Part shown: positions 8,196-16,807 of the stretch, in pieces
Layout: every line of letters starts with the position of its first letter
Numbering within the stretch: position 1 is the stretch's first letter
Origin: Tissierella pigra
Lineage (GTDB): Bacteria > Bacillota > Clostridia > Tissierellales > Tissierellaceae
Assembly (NCBI RefSeq): GCF_009695605.1
Contig: NZ_VUNQ01000015.1
Location: forward strand, 18,046-82,045
Direction: 5' to 3'
DNA: 64,000 bases
Position numbers and translations under genes: made by a program
The notes under the pieces: model-generated
Database searches by the model: none
What the model saw: the letters and a program-made list of their open reading frames with translations, nothing else
Told to the model about the DNA's origin: nothing

Positions 8196-9020
8196 TTAAA
8201 GTTCAAAATCATATATAAGTTGTGGTTCTTTATGCCATGGCATATTATAAATTAGTTTTAATTTATTTACAGAATTACTTTTAAAGTATTTTTTAACGTC
8301 TTCATTATTGGAGAATATTTTTATTAATTCATCATTTTTTGAATCTATATCATCAATATAAGTCTCAGTATTTGTTACTTCAAATATATTTATTTCTATA
8401 ATATAATTATTAGATATATCTTCTAGCCCTAATCTTAAAATATCAACTTCATTATCTTTAGAAAATTCATTAAATATGATTGTCTGAATATTAAAGTCTT
8501 CTTCTGATTGTTTTAGACTCAATACATTTATATCTTTATCAATATCTCGAAAGTGTATATTTTCTTTTAGAATTTCTTTAAAGTTTTCAGATTCAAATAC
8601 AACAGATATTGTAGAAAGTCTAAATTCTCCACCCTTCCTTTCTCTAAAAATATCAGTTATTTTATCCATACATTCTTCACTTAAATTAGTAGCTTCTTCA
8701 AAACTTAAACTTTTATCTAATATTAAGTATGCATCTATAAATATATTTGCAAACTCTTTCTTATTCTCTTTGGGTTTCATTAATAGCTTATCTTCATAGA
8801 CATTTAATTCTTTTATTTCTATATTATCAAATTCCAAAATAGGCTTTTGAATTTTGCTTTGCAGTTCTTTTATAATTGTATCTGTTGAATAATTTTCAAT
8901 ATAAGCAAGTTCTGTATCTGTTAACTTCGTATATTCATTATCAGGTTCTGAATTTGAGCATGAAGCTAATATTAAAGGAATACTCAAAATAAGAAGAAAA
9001 CCTTTATTTCTATTATTCAT
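8196..9020 (-). CDS. Putative lipoprotein, agr-region paralog 2
   Basis: 274 aa from the ATG at 9020, which has GGAGG upstream; an ATG nine codons earlier lacks one. Lipoprotein signal with lipobox LILASC (lipidated Cys near residue 20). The mature part is acidic with repeated Asp/Glu/Asn-rich helices, and its C-terminal third resembles the lipoprotein at 3441-4280. It lies downstream of the broken agrB and upstream of the secreted protein at 7619. An anchoring, chaperone or immunity role for the secreted partner is possible but unproven. Confidence 0.7.
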   Translation of the reverse strand: MNNRNKGFLLILSIPLILASCSNSEPDNEYTKLTDTELAYIENYSTDTIIKELQSKIQKPILEFDNIEIKELNVYEDKLLMKPKENKKEFANIFIDAYLILDKSLSFEEATNLSEECMDKITDIFRERKGGEFRLSTISVVFESENFKEILKENIHFRDIDKDINVLSLKQSEEDFNIQTIIFNEFSKDNEVDILRLGLEDISNNYIIEINIFEVTNTETYIDDIDSKNDELIKIFSNNEDVKKYFKSNSVNKLKLIYNMPWHKEPQLIYDFEL

Positions 9021-9136
9021 AAAAACCTCCAAGATTTTAAATTTCAATAAATTTACAACACAATGATTCAGCTAGTAAGTTGATTTTAATTGCTATTATC
9101 TCATATTTAAATGTAATTTTTTTAACCATAACTCAA

Positions 9137-9520
9137 ATTGCTATCTTCTACAGATGCTAGAAATCAGATTATAATTGCTCCTACTTCTGTTAAAGCTAGG
9201 ATTATCACATCTGTCTCTGGAATAGTTTTTATTCCTAATAATACTACTAAAATTAAAATTATAGAAAACAAATAACATTTAACTTCAGTTTTAGCATGAT
9301 ACCCTCCTCCATAAGCTCTAAGCGGAGTATACACTATTATAAATAAAATGCTTTCCCAGACTGCTTTAAATATAAATCCTATTAAGATCGTTGTTATGAT
9401 GTTTATTAGTATTAAAAGTCCTTGATGTAATCCATAGGCATAAATCTCTTTATCCTCATCTTTTATTAGCTCATTAACAACAAAGTAGTTTGTTATTTTC
9501 TCAATCATATTATTTTCCAT
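9137..9520 (-). pseudogene. Broken agrB copy (nonsense codon and 3' truncation)
   Basis: Nearly identical to the first two thirds of the agrB at 6030-6599, including catalytic His75 and Cys82. The Trp codon after GAIII has become TGA (9166-9164), leaving 118 of 189 residues. Even beyond the stop, homology ends at 9137, so the last transmembrane part is gone. The truncated product is unlikely to work, so processing of both AgrD copies would depend on the intact AgrB. Confidence 0.9.
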
Positions 9521-9663
9521 TAATTTTTACGAAGTTTTTCTGCACCTTTTGGCAATTCAGGCTGATGAGCAAGATACATACATGTTGTATTTACATTCAT
9601 AGATGTTACCATCAATGCTAAACTTGCAAGAACTCCACCAAATCTTAAAATAACTTTCTTCAA
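9520..9663 (-). CDS. agrD: AgrD, cyclic peptide autoinducer precursor (copy 2)
   Basis: Encodes the same signal region and tail as copy 1 (NTTCMYLA, HQPELPKG), so both loci would make the same autoinducer. The only change I see is in the codon before the preferred TTG start (CGT here, CTT in copy 1); it would alter the protein only if the ATG at 9672 is used. AAAGGGG lies eight bases before the TTG. The stop overlaps the start of the broken agrB. Confidence 0.9.
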   Translation of the reverse strand: MKKVILRFGGVLASLALMVTSMNVNTTCMYLAHQPELPKGAEKLRKN

Positions 9664-9697
9664 ACGAATCATCCCCTTTGTTATTTTTTGTATATTC

Positions 9698-9766
9698 ATT
9701 ATACAATAAGAAATAATAGGTCTTTGAGAATTTGTTGAAACTTATATATGTTTTTGTTGAAACTTA
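9698..9766 (-). promoter_or_regulatory. Predicted AgrA/LytTR-activated promoter of agrD copy 2
   Basis: The same two TAAGTTTCA direct repeats, 22 bp apart (9766-9758 and 9744-9736), and -10 TATAAT (9703-9698) as in the other copy, all unchanged although neighbouring bases differ. Confidence 0.75.
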
Positions 9767-9799
9767 CAATTTTTGTATATTTATCATTAAAATATTAAA

Positions 9800-9821
9800 G
9801 GACTTTGATTTCTCAAAGTCC
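9800..9821 (-). terminator. Terminator after agrC
   Basis: Stem ggactttga / tcaaagtcc with a four-base loop, immediately downstream of the intact agrC and upstream of the agrD promoter. Confidence 0.7.
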
Positions 9822-9836
9822 CAACTATCTAATCCA

Positions 9837-11120
9837 TTAAACTCTATACATTAATATATCAACATGAAATCTATTTTCAGTATGATATACCTTCATGGTA
9901 CCATCATATTTCTTTAAAATCTTTTCTATATTATTTAATCCTATACCATGATTTTCTTTGTCCTTTTTCGTTGTTTTTATCTTTTCTCCTTCATAGACAA
10001 TAGAGCCATCAAAAGAATTATTAATATAAATAAATAGTATATCATTCTTATATTTAATTCTAATATCAATGGTCTTATTATTCTCAACTTTGGCACTAGC
10101 TTCTATTGCATTATCTAACAAATTCCCTAAGATCACTACTGTATCCAATGGAGAGATATTCAATTTAGATGGAATTTTTAGTTCCAGTGATACTAAAATT
10201 CCTTTTAATTTGGCCTCTTGCAACTTATAGTTTAAAATGCTATCTATTTCTATATTACCTGTTTTAGAAAATTGTTCCTTTTCATAGAGGCTTTCATTTA
10301 TTTGTGAAATATAATCAATAGCCTTCTCTTCTCCTCCATTTTCTATGTATCCCTTTAATGCTATTAAATGATTCTTTATATCATGACGCAAAGAACTTAT
10401 ATTCTCATAGGAACTATCTATAACTTCAAGCTGTCTTTGATAATAGTGGTTTTGTTCTTCAAGTATTATTTTCTCTATTTTATCTTTAAATGCTCTACTT
10501 AAAGTATCATATAAATAGAAAATAATTATGTTTATTGAAAATAATATAATAATACAAGCTACAGTTTTGTATATATCTAAGTTAAAGTTCTGTAAAAGAG
10601 TCAAGATAATATATAAACTTCCTAATGGTATTAAAAATATAGATAACCAATAAACATTTGGAATATCTATACCTTGCTTTATATTTTTATATCCCCCCAT
10701 TATTAGTGCAATCATATATGAAATTATATTTATGGCAATCATTCCTATAATTGAAGAATATAATGGATTGCTACTGAAACCATTAGTATAAATAAATCCT
10801 GATAATAAGACGATTATACTTTCTATAGACATTAAAATCATATATATATTCATAATGGATATAATCTTATGTTTTATAGATGATTTATAGTTAAATGTTA
10901 AAACAAAATATAATAATATATTGCTTATAAATGTAACTACAGGAGTATTAATAGTTAAATATACAAAACTAATTACAATAAAATAAAATGTATAGGAAAA
11001 GATTTCTACTTTTTTATTTGTATTTCTGGTATCAAAGAATATATCCATGAATTTATATGTAGTATATGCCCTCAAAATATTAGTTATTAAATAAAAATAG
11101 TCATAAATATTTAATGCCAT
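9837..11120 (-). CDS. agrC: AgrC-like membrane sensor histidine kinase
   Basis: 427 aa. Residues 1-205 form six or seven membrane helices (peptide sensor). A linker helix and the dimerisation helix carry the phospho-acceptor His246 in SLRHDIKNH. A GHKL-type ATPase domain follows, with the N box NLLDNAIEA and G box HGIGLNN. This is the layout of AgrC receptors for cyclic peptides. It overlaps the response-regulator gene by 10 bases (11111-11120), so sensor and regulator are co-expressed. It probably senses the autoinducer made by the adjacent agrBD. Confidence 0.93.
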   Translation of the reverse strand: MALNIYDYFYLITNILRAYTTYKFMDIFFDTRNTNKKVEIFSYTFYFIVISFVYLTINTPVVTFISNILLYFVLTFNYKSSIKHKIISIMNIYMILMSIESIIVLLSGFIYTNGFSSNPLYSSIIGMIAINIISYMIALIMGGYKNIKQGIDIPNVYWLSIFLIPLGSLYIILTLLQNFNLDIYKTVACIIILFSINIIIFYLYDTLSRAFKDKIEKIILEEQNHYYQRQLEVIDSSYENISSLRHDIKNHLIALKGYIENGGEEKAIDYISQINESLYEKEQFSKTGNIEIDSILNYKLQEAKLKGILVSLELKIPSKLNISPLDTVVILGNLLDNAIEASAKVENNKTIDIRIKYKNDILFIYINNSFDGSIVYEGEKIKTTKKDKENHGIGLNNIEKILKKYDGTMKVYHTENRFHVDILMYRV

Positions 11121-11836
11121 ATCCTATCCCTTTCTAACTCTAACTGTAATTCTCTTACTTTCTTTCTATTTGCTTGACTAATAGGCAAAATCACTTTATT
11201 TGACATAGTAACTTGATGATATTCAAGTTTTATAATATGATTATAATTTACTAAATAGGATTTATGAATATGAATGAATTTAGATTGATTTAGATCCTCA
11301 TATATATTTTTTAATCTTCCATAAAATACTTCTGACCCATTTATAGTGTGTATTATAACTTCTCTGTTTTTACTTTCAAAGTATATAATATCTCTTATTG
11401 GTAAATTGTATGTTGTATGTCCAACTTTATACTGAAAGACCTTTTCATCTCTTTGTATAATCCTTAAAGCAATCTCAAGAACCTTCTGTATTTTATTATA
11501 ATTAAAAGGTTTTATAATAAAATCTAAGGGTCTTACTTTAAAAAGTTCCATTGCATAAGTTTCTTTCCCTGAAATATATATAATTTGAGTAGTTTCGTTT
11601 AACATCTTATCTCTAATTATTTGTCCCACTTCTACGCCATTCATTTCCTTTAGTTCAATATCAAGGAAAATAATATCATAATGATTATCTTGAGATAAAT
11701 ATAAACATAATTCCTCACCAGAATGAAAAATATCTATTTGTAATTCCTTTGAAGATTTCTTTTGAAATCTTTCTAAAATTTCCTCTAATTGATTACATAT
11801 TGAATTTTCATCATCACATATAGCTATTCTTAACAC
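11111..11836 (-). CDS. agrA: AgrA-like LytTR response regulator
   Basis: 241 aa. An N-terminal receiver has the acidic pair DD at residues 8-9, phospho-acceptor Asp59 (IIFLDIE) and the conserved Lys in IIKPFN. The C-terminal half is a LytTR DNA-binding domain (from about residue 135, with FIHIHKSYLVN and a final basic helix), as in AgrA, ComE and VirR. Such proteins bind pairs of direct repeats about 21-22 bp apart, matching the repeats found before both agrD genes. First gene of the agrA-agrC operon. Confidence 0.95.
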   Translation of the reverse strand: MLRIAICDDENSICNQLEEILERFQKKSSKELQIDIFHSGEELCLYLSQDNHYDIIFLDIELKEMNGVEVGQIIRDKMLNETTQIIYISGKETYAMELFKVRPLDFIIKPFNYNKIQKVLEIALRIIQRDEKVFQYKVGHTTYNLPIRDIIYFESKNREVIIHTINGSEVFYGRLKNIYEDLNQSKFIHIHKSYLVNYNHIIKLEYHQVTMSNKVILPISQANRKKVRELQLELERDRIWH

Positions 11837-11916
11837 TGAATACCACCTTCTATAAAATTACATATTATATCATCTTTACTTTTTAATTATATTTTATTTC
11901 TTCAATCTTATTTTAC

Positions 11917-12099
11917 CTATATATCTTTATCTAATTGTTCTTTTATTTCATTAAGAGAGTTTTCTATATTGTTGATTTTTCTTTTTAGTCTAACAAAACC
12001 AAAAATTGGTATAGCTATAACTACTAAAACTATTATTGCAATTACAATCCATCCAATTACTAATGATGATAACGGTGGTAATACCTTAACTGTAAACAT
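11917..12099 (-). CDS. Small single-pass membrane protein
   Basis: 60 aa: a short N-terminal tail, one strongly hydrophobic helix (about residues 12-35), a basic RLKRK stop-transfer segment and a C-terminal amphipathic coiled-coil-like helix (NNIENSLNEIKEQLDKD). A gggggt ribosome site precedes the ATG. It sits alone between fabF and agrA. Function unknown; the architecture resembles small phage-shock or LapA-like membrane proteins but I assign no family. Confidence 0.6.
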   Translation of the reverse strand: MFTVKVLPPLSSLVIGWIVIAIIVLVVIAIPIFGFVRLKRKINNIENSLNEIKEQLDKDI

Positions 12100-12183
12100 A
12101 TTTTATACCCCCTATTATTCCTTACCTCTATATTATCATATAAATAATTTATTGTCCTAAAACTTGTTAAAGTTATCTCGAAA

Positions 12184-12217
12184 CAAAAAGGACTTTGAAA
12201 AATCAAAGTCCTTTTTG
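12184..12217 (-). terminator. Terminator of the fab operon
   Basis: Perfect 15-bp stem (12184-12198 with 12203-12217), AAAA/TTTT loop, and a T-rich end on the minus strand, directly after fabF. Confidence 0.85.
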
Positions 12218-12218
12218 T

Positions 12219-13457
12219 TTAATCTATATATTTTTTAAACAATACTGTTCCATTGTGTCCACCAAATCCTAATGAATTGGATATGGCGTATTTTATATCT
12301 CTTTTTACGGCAATATTTGGTGTGTAGTTTAAATCACACTCTTCATCTGGATTGTCGTAGTTTATGGTTGGAGGGATGATTCCTTCCTTTATTGCCATAA
12401 GGGTTGCTATAGCCTCTATTCCACCGGCAGCTCCTAGTAAATGACCTGTCATTGATTTTGTTGAGCTTATGTTTATATTCTTTGTATGGTCTTTAAAGAC
12501 ATTTTTTATTGCTAAAGTTTCTAATTTGTCATTAAAGTATGTTGATGTACCATGAGCATTTATATAATCCACATCTTCGTAACTAGCTACTGCTTCTTCC
12601 AATGCCAATTCCATAGCTCTTGTTGCCCCTCTTGCTTCTGGGTCTGGTTGAGTTATATGGAAAGCATCTGAAGTAGAGCCATATCCTACAATTTCACCAT
12701 ATATATTTGCTCCTCTAGAAAGTGCATGATCCAACTCTTCTAAAATCAATATACCTGCTCCTTCTCCCATTACGAATCCATCTCTCTCTTTATCAAATGG
12801 ACGAGATGCCTTTGTAGGATTATCATTTCTAGTTGAAAGAGCTTTCATTGAACAAAAACCTGCCACTGAAATAGGTGTTATAGACGCATCTGCTCCACCT
12901 GCTACTACCATATCTACATTGCCTGATTTTATCATTCTAAAAGCTTCCCCTATGGCGTGGGTACTTGATGCACAGGCCGTAGTTACTGTCATTGTTGGTC
13001 CTTTAAATCCAAAGGTCATGGATATTTGTCCTGGTGCCATATTGGAAATCATCATTGGTATGAAAAGTGGGCTAACTCTACTTGGTCCTCTATCCCTTAG
13101 TTTTTCATACTCTGTTTCCATAGTCTCCATACCACCGATACCAACTCCAATTACAACTCCAACTTTATCTAAATCTAATTTATCTAAATCTATATTTCCA
13201 TCTTCTATTGCTAGTTTTGAACCTACTACTGCATATTGTGTAAACCTATCCATTCTTTTGGCTTCTTTTTTATCTATATAGTCAGATGGATTAAAATCCT
13301 TAACTTCTGCACCTATTTTTGTATCAAATTCTGTAGTATCAAATCTAGTTATAAGTCCAACCCCTGATTTACCTTGTATCAAGGAATTCCAAAAATTTTC
13401 TTTTCCTATACCTATAGGAGTAACTGCTCCTAATCCTGTTATTACAACTCTTTTCAT
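12219..13457 (-). CDS. fabF: 3-oxoacyl-ACP synthase II
   Basis: 412 aa condensing enzyme that elongates acyl-ACP with malonyl-ACP. The Cys-His-His triad is visible: Cys in TTACASS (about 162), His in INAHGTST (about 300) and His in SMTGHLLGAAGG (about 337). The C-terminus has the thiolase-fold GFGGHN. Last gene of the fabH-fabK-fabD-fabG-acpP-fabF series; 22 bp follow acpP. Full length, secure. Confidence 0.97.
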   Translation of the reverse strand: MKRVVITGLGAVTPIGIGKENFWNSLIQGKSGVGLITRFDTTEFDTKIGAEVKDFNPSDYIDKKEAKRMDRFTQYAVVGSKLAIEDGNIDLDKLDLDKVGVVIGVGIGGMETMETEYEKLRDRGPSRVSPLFIPMMISNMAPGQISMTFGFKGPTMTVTTACASSTHAIGEAFRMIKSGNVDMVVAGGADASITPISVAGFCSMKALSTRNDNPTKASRPFDKERDGFVMGEGAGILILEELDHALSRGANIYGEIVGYGSTSDAFHITQPDPEARGATRAMELALEEAVASYEDVDYINAHGTSTYFNDKLETLAIKNVFKDHTKNINISSTKSMTGHLLGAAGGIEAIATLMAIKEGIIPPTINYDNPDEECDLNYTPNIAVKRDIKYAISNSLGFGGHNGTVLFKKYID

Positions 13458-13479
13458 TTTTTACCTCCAATATAAGGTA

Positions 13480-13713
13480 TTATTCTGCCTTTTTTTCTAC
13501 ATATTTTACTATATCACCAATGTTCTTAAAGTTTTCGGCATCTTCATCTGGTACAGAAATCCCAAACTCATCTTCTAAAGCCATCATAATTTCTACTGCA
13601 TCTAATGAATCTGCTTCTAAATCCTTCATCATAGAAGTCTCCATTGTAATACTTTCTATATCATCTACTCCTAATTGCTCTGCTATTATATTTACAACCT
13701 TTTCAAATATCAT
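13480..13713 (-). CDS. acpP: Acyl carrier protein
   Basis: 77 aa, acidic, with the phosphopantetheine attachment site DSLD (Ser36) followed by [13 protein letters not shown], the standard helix II of ACP. It carries the growing acyl chain for the flanking Fab enzymes. A ggaggaatg-type ribosome site precedes the ATG. Unlike the other fab genes it is separated from its upstream neighbour fabG by 306 bp that hold a large hairpin element. Confidence 0.96.
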   Translation of the reverse strand: MIFEKVVNIIAEQLGVDDIESITMETSMMKDLEADSLDAVEIMMALEDEFGISVPDEDAENFKNIGDIVKYVEKKAE

Positions 13714-13745
13714 TTTTACATTCCTCCTATATTTTTAATTCTGTT

Positions 13746-13919
13746 AGATAAATTATAAAAATAAGACTCGACTGTGAATGATTTGATTGAAATATCCAAC
13801 TAAGGAAAAAAATCGTAAATTTTGCACTGTTTGAGCGTAGAGAGTTTGCAAAACTATTTTTTCTGTGTTGTGATATTTCACAAATCTTGAACTGGAGACT
13901 CGTTTTTTATAATTTATCT
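13746..13919. repeat. Large imperfect fold-back element inside the fab operon
   Basis: Outer arms at 13746-13800 and about 13870-13919 are imperfect inverted repeats (agataaattataaaa at one end, its complement at the other, both with actcg and gaaatatc). The inner part also folds (caac, ggaaaaaaat, aaattttgca against their complements) around gtttgagcgtagagagtttg. The ~174 bp could form one long stem. It looks like a REP/MITE-type intergenic element; no ORF is present. Confidence 0.75.
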
Positions 13920-13939
13920 ACCTCCCAGTCTCGAAACTC

Positions 13940-14027
13940 AAATCTATTTGCTCGCTTCGCTCTCATAGATTTGGTTCTCGTTGCGTTTGACCTACATCAG
14001 CTCACTATCGTTCACTGTGTTAGGTCA
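13940..14027. repeat. Two REP-like hairpins at the fabG 3' end
   Basis: Stem aaatctat / atagattt (13940-13972) encloses tgctcgcttcgctctc. A second hairpin tgaccta / taggtca (13988-14027) includes the fabG stop codon. Both have the gctcgcttcgctc / cactatcgttcac style of short clostridial palindromes. They may stabilise the fabG mRNA end or attenuate read-through into acpP. Confidence 0.6.
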
Positions 14028-14766
14028 TAACCATTCCACCATCTACATTTATTACTTGGCCTGTTATATAGTCTGATTTTTCACTGGCTAAAAATACTAC
14101 GAGGTTTGCTATGTCTTTTGGGTTACCAAAGGTATTTAGTGGTATTGATTTTAGCATTGTTTCCTTTATATCCTCTTTTAATACTTCAGTCATATCGGTT
14201 TCTATAAATCCTGGTGCTATGGCATTTACTCTAATACCTCTACTGGCTAATTCCTTTGCCATGGATTTTGTAAATCCAATAACTCCAGCCTTTGAAGCAC
14301 TATAATTTCCTTGACCAGCATTACCTATTATACCAACTACAGAAGTAATATTTATGATCTTTCCATATCTTTTCTTCATCATTATCCTCGCTACTGCCTT
14401 AGTAGTTAAAAATGCTCCCTTTAGGTTTACATTCATTATTTCGTCCCAATCTTCCTCTTTCATTCGAATGATGAGATTATCTTTTGTAACTCCTGCATTA
14501 TTTACTAATATATCTATAGTCCCTAGTTCTTCTTCCATGGATTTTATCATTTGTAATACATCTTCTTCTATGGATACATTTGTTTTTATGGCAATTCCCT
14601 TTACTCCATGGGATTTTATTTCGTCTATTACTTCTTTAGCTTTTTCTTCATTGCTAACATAGGTAATTCCTACATTAACACCATTTCTAGCTAGTTCTAA
14701 AGCAATTTCTTTTCCTATACCTCTAGATCCTCCAGTTACTAGGGCTACTTTGTCTTTTAGGCTCAC
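14020..14766 (-). CDS. fabG: 3-oxoacyl-ACP reductase
   Basis: 248 aa short-chain dehydrogenase that reduces 3-ketoacyl-ACP with NADPH. It has TGGSRGIGKE (nucleotide-binding Rossmann turn, residues 11-20), NNAG near 89, and the catalytic Ser-Tyr-Lys in NITSVVG and NYSASKAG. The start is GTG (14766) with AGGAGGGGGG upstream. Lies between fabD and acpP. Secure. Confidence 0.96.
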   Translation of the reverse strand: MSLKDKVALVTGGSRGIGKEIALELARNGVNVGITYVSNEEKAKEVIDEIKSHGVKGIAIKTNVSIEEDVLQMIKSMEEELGTIDILVNNAGVTKDNLIIRMKEEDWDEIMNVNLKGAFLTTKAVARIMMKKRYGKIINITSVVGIIGNAGQGNYSASKAGVIGFTKSMAKELASRGIRVNAIAPGFIETDMTEVLKEDIKETMLKSIPLNTFGNPKDIANLVVFLASEKSDYITGQVINVDGGMVMT

Positions 14767-14888
14767 TTATTCACCCCCCTCCTGTATATAGTGAATAACT
14801 AATAGTTAATAGTGAATAGTTATGGAAGTTTCAAGTCTACTTGAAACTATTAACTAAAAGACCCTACAACTGCACTTTAAACTCTTCA

Positions 14889-15857
14889 TTATTCATTATC
14901 TTTTACTGATTTTATATATTTAATTGTTTCTTCAAAGGAATTAACATCATTTACACTTAACGACTTTACTTCTTTTCCCATAGATTTTCCGATTCTTTTT
15001 ACAAAGCCTGATAGAGATTTTCCTGGTCCTAGTTCTACAAATGTGTCTACACCTTCATTTATCATATATTCTACAGACTGCTGCCATAATACTGAATTGC
15101 TTACTTGGTTTACTAGCTTAGGCTTTATTTCATCTTTGTTAGAACTAATTTTAGCATCTACATTGGAAATAAACTTTTTTTGAGTTTCTCTTATATCCAC
15201 CTTAGATAATTCATTCTTTAGCTTTTCTCCTGCTGAAGATAGTAATGATGAATGAAATGGTGCAGATACAGATAACGGCACTGCTTTTTTCGCTCCTAGT
15301 TTCACTGCCTCTTCACAGGCAACTTTTAGACCTTTCATTTCTCCTGATAATACTATTTGTTCTGGGCTATTATAGTTAGCGACTTCAACTATTCCGTATT
15401 CCTTAGTTTTTTGTATAATCAAAGGTAATTTTTCTTTATCCAATCCAAGAATTGCAGCCATTCCACCAACTCCTAGGGGAACTGCCTCCTGCATAAATCT
15501 TCCCCTTTCTTTTACAACCTTTAGAGCATCCTTAAATTCTAAGCTTTTACTTGTAACTAAGGAACTATATTCTCCGAGACTTAGTCCAGCTGTATATTCA
15601 CAGTCTATACCTCTAGCCTCCATAGCCTTAAGTATTGCAATACTTGTTGCCAATATAGCTGGTTGAGTATTTTCCGTTTTCTTTAGATCTTCTTCAGTTC
15701 CATTGAAGCATATGGATTTTAAATCCATATTTAGTACTTCATTTGCTTCATCAAATACTTTTCTTGATTCTGCAAAGGATTCATAAAAGTCACTGCCCAT
15801 TCCTACGTATTGTGATCCTTGACCAGGAAATATAAAAGCTAATTTATTTTTTTTCAT
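14889..15857 (-). CDS. fabD: Malonyl-CoA:ACP transacylase
   Basis: 322 aa. Loads malonyl groups onto ACP. The N-terminus reads FIFPGQGSQ, the nucleophile is in GLSLGEYS, and the catalytic His in SAPFHSSLL. The ATG at 15857 is chosen because AGGAGGTGAG lies just upstream; an ATG three codons earlier would start on the far side of that site. It overlaps the fabK end by 14 bases. Secure. Confidence 0.96.
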   Translation of the reverse strand: MKKNKLAFIFPGQGSQYVGMGSDFYESFAESRKVFDEANEVLNMDLKSICFNGTEEDLKKTENTQPAILATSIAILKAMEARGIDCEYTAGLSLGEYSSLVTSKSLEFKDALKVVKERGRFMQEAVPLGVGGMAAILGLDKEKLPLIIQKTKEYGIVEVANYNSPEQIVLSGEMKGLKVACEEAVKLGAKKAVPLSVSAPFHSSLLSSAGEKLKNELSKVDIRETQKKFISNVDAKISSNKDEIKPKLVNQVSNSVLWQQSVEYMINEGVDTFVELGPGKSLSGFVKRIGKSMGKEVKSLSVNDVNSFEETIKYIKSVKDNE

Positions 15858-16806
15858 TGTTCTCACCTCCTAGGGAGTACAATGAATTTAATTGTTTTTC
15901 TGCAGATGAAACTATATCTTCAATTATCTCCTTACATGGTTTAATATCTTCTATTAATCCAGCAATTTGTCCAGACATTAAAGATCCTTTTTCTATATCT
16001 CCATCTACTACAGCTAACTTTAATCTTCCTGAACCTAATAACCCTAGTTCTTCAAGAGATCCATTGTTTTTTTCTAACTCTAAAAATTCCCTAGTAAATT
16101 TATTTTTCAATGCTCTAACAGGATGCCCAGTACTTCTCCCAGTTACTTGTGCATCTCTATCCTTAGATTTTACTATGGCCTCTTTATAATTTATATGAAC
16201 ATTTGCTTCAGTAGAGCATACAAACCTAGTTCCTAGTTGAACTCCTTCTGCTCCTAGACTTAAAGCTGCTAAAAATCCTCTTCCGTCTCCAATTCCTCCT
16301 GCTGCTATAACAGGAATATTAACTTTATCTACTATTTGAGGAACTAATGCCATAGTAGTCAACTCTCCAATATGGCCTCCCGCTTCAGTTCCCTCTACGA
16401 TTAAGGCATCTACGCCTTCTCTTTCTAATCTCACTGCTAAAGACACAGTAGGTACTACAGGTATGATTTTTACATTGTATTCCTTTAACTTCTTTATATA
16501 CTTTCCTGGACTTCCTGCACCTGTAGTTACAACAGGAACTCCTTCATCACAGACTATACCTACAATATCCTCAGCAAAAGGTGACATCATCATAATATTT
16601 ACACCAAAAGGTTTATCTGTCAATTCCTTTAGCTTTCTAATCTCTTCTCTTATTACTTGTCCTGGGGCATTACCTGCTCCAATGATCCCTAAACCACCTG
16701 CCTCTGATACAGCTACTGCTAATTCATGGGTAGCCACCCAAGCCATTCCACCTTGTAGTATAGGATATTTAATATTTAAAATATCTGTTATTCTAGTCCT
16801 CCACAT
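15844..16806 (-). CDS. fabK: Enoyl-ACP reductase II (FMN-dependent)
   Basis: 320 aa member of the nitronate monooxygenase-like flavoprotein family. The N-terminus has YPILQGGMAW, followed by GGLGIIGAGN, VEGTEAGGHIG and AAGGIGDGRG (FMN phosphate-binding loops). In this fab context it is the enoyl-ACP reductase FabK, and no fabI is present in the window. Two bases separate it from fabH. High confidence from context. Confidence 0.93.
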   Translation of the reverse strand: MWRTRITDILNIKYPILQGGMAWVATHELAVAVSEAGGLGIIGAGNAPGQVIREEIRKLKELTDKPFGVNIMMMSPFAEDIVGIVCDEGVPVVTTGAGSPGKYIKKLKEYNVKIIPVVPTVSLAVRLEREGVDALIVEGTEAGGHIGELTTMALVPQIVDKVNIPVIAAGGIGDGRGFLAALSLGAEGVQLGTRFVCSTEANVHINYKEAIVKSKDRDAQVTGRSTGHPVRALKNKFTREFLELEKNNGSLEELGLLGSGRLKLAVVDGDIEKGSLMSGQIAGLIEDIKPCKEIIEDIVSSAEKQLNSLYSLGGENNEKK

Positions 16807-16807
16807 T

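Larger units (their letters stand above)
9137..10339. repeat. Direct repeat, right copy (agrB part, agrD, agrC tail)
   Basis: Partner of 6216-7418. This copy is continuous with the full agrC and agrA, so it probably represents the parental sensor arrangement. The left copy retains the only intact agrB. Confidence 0.92.
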
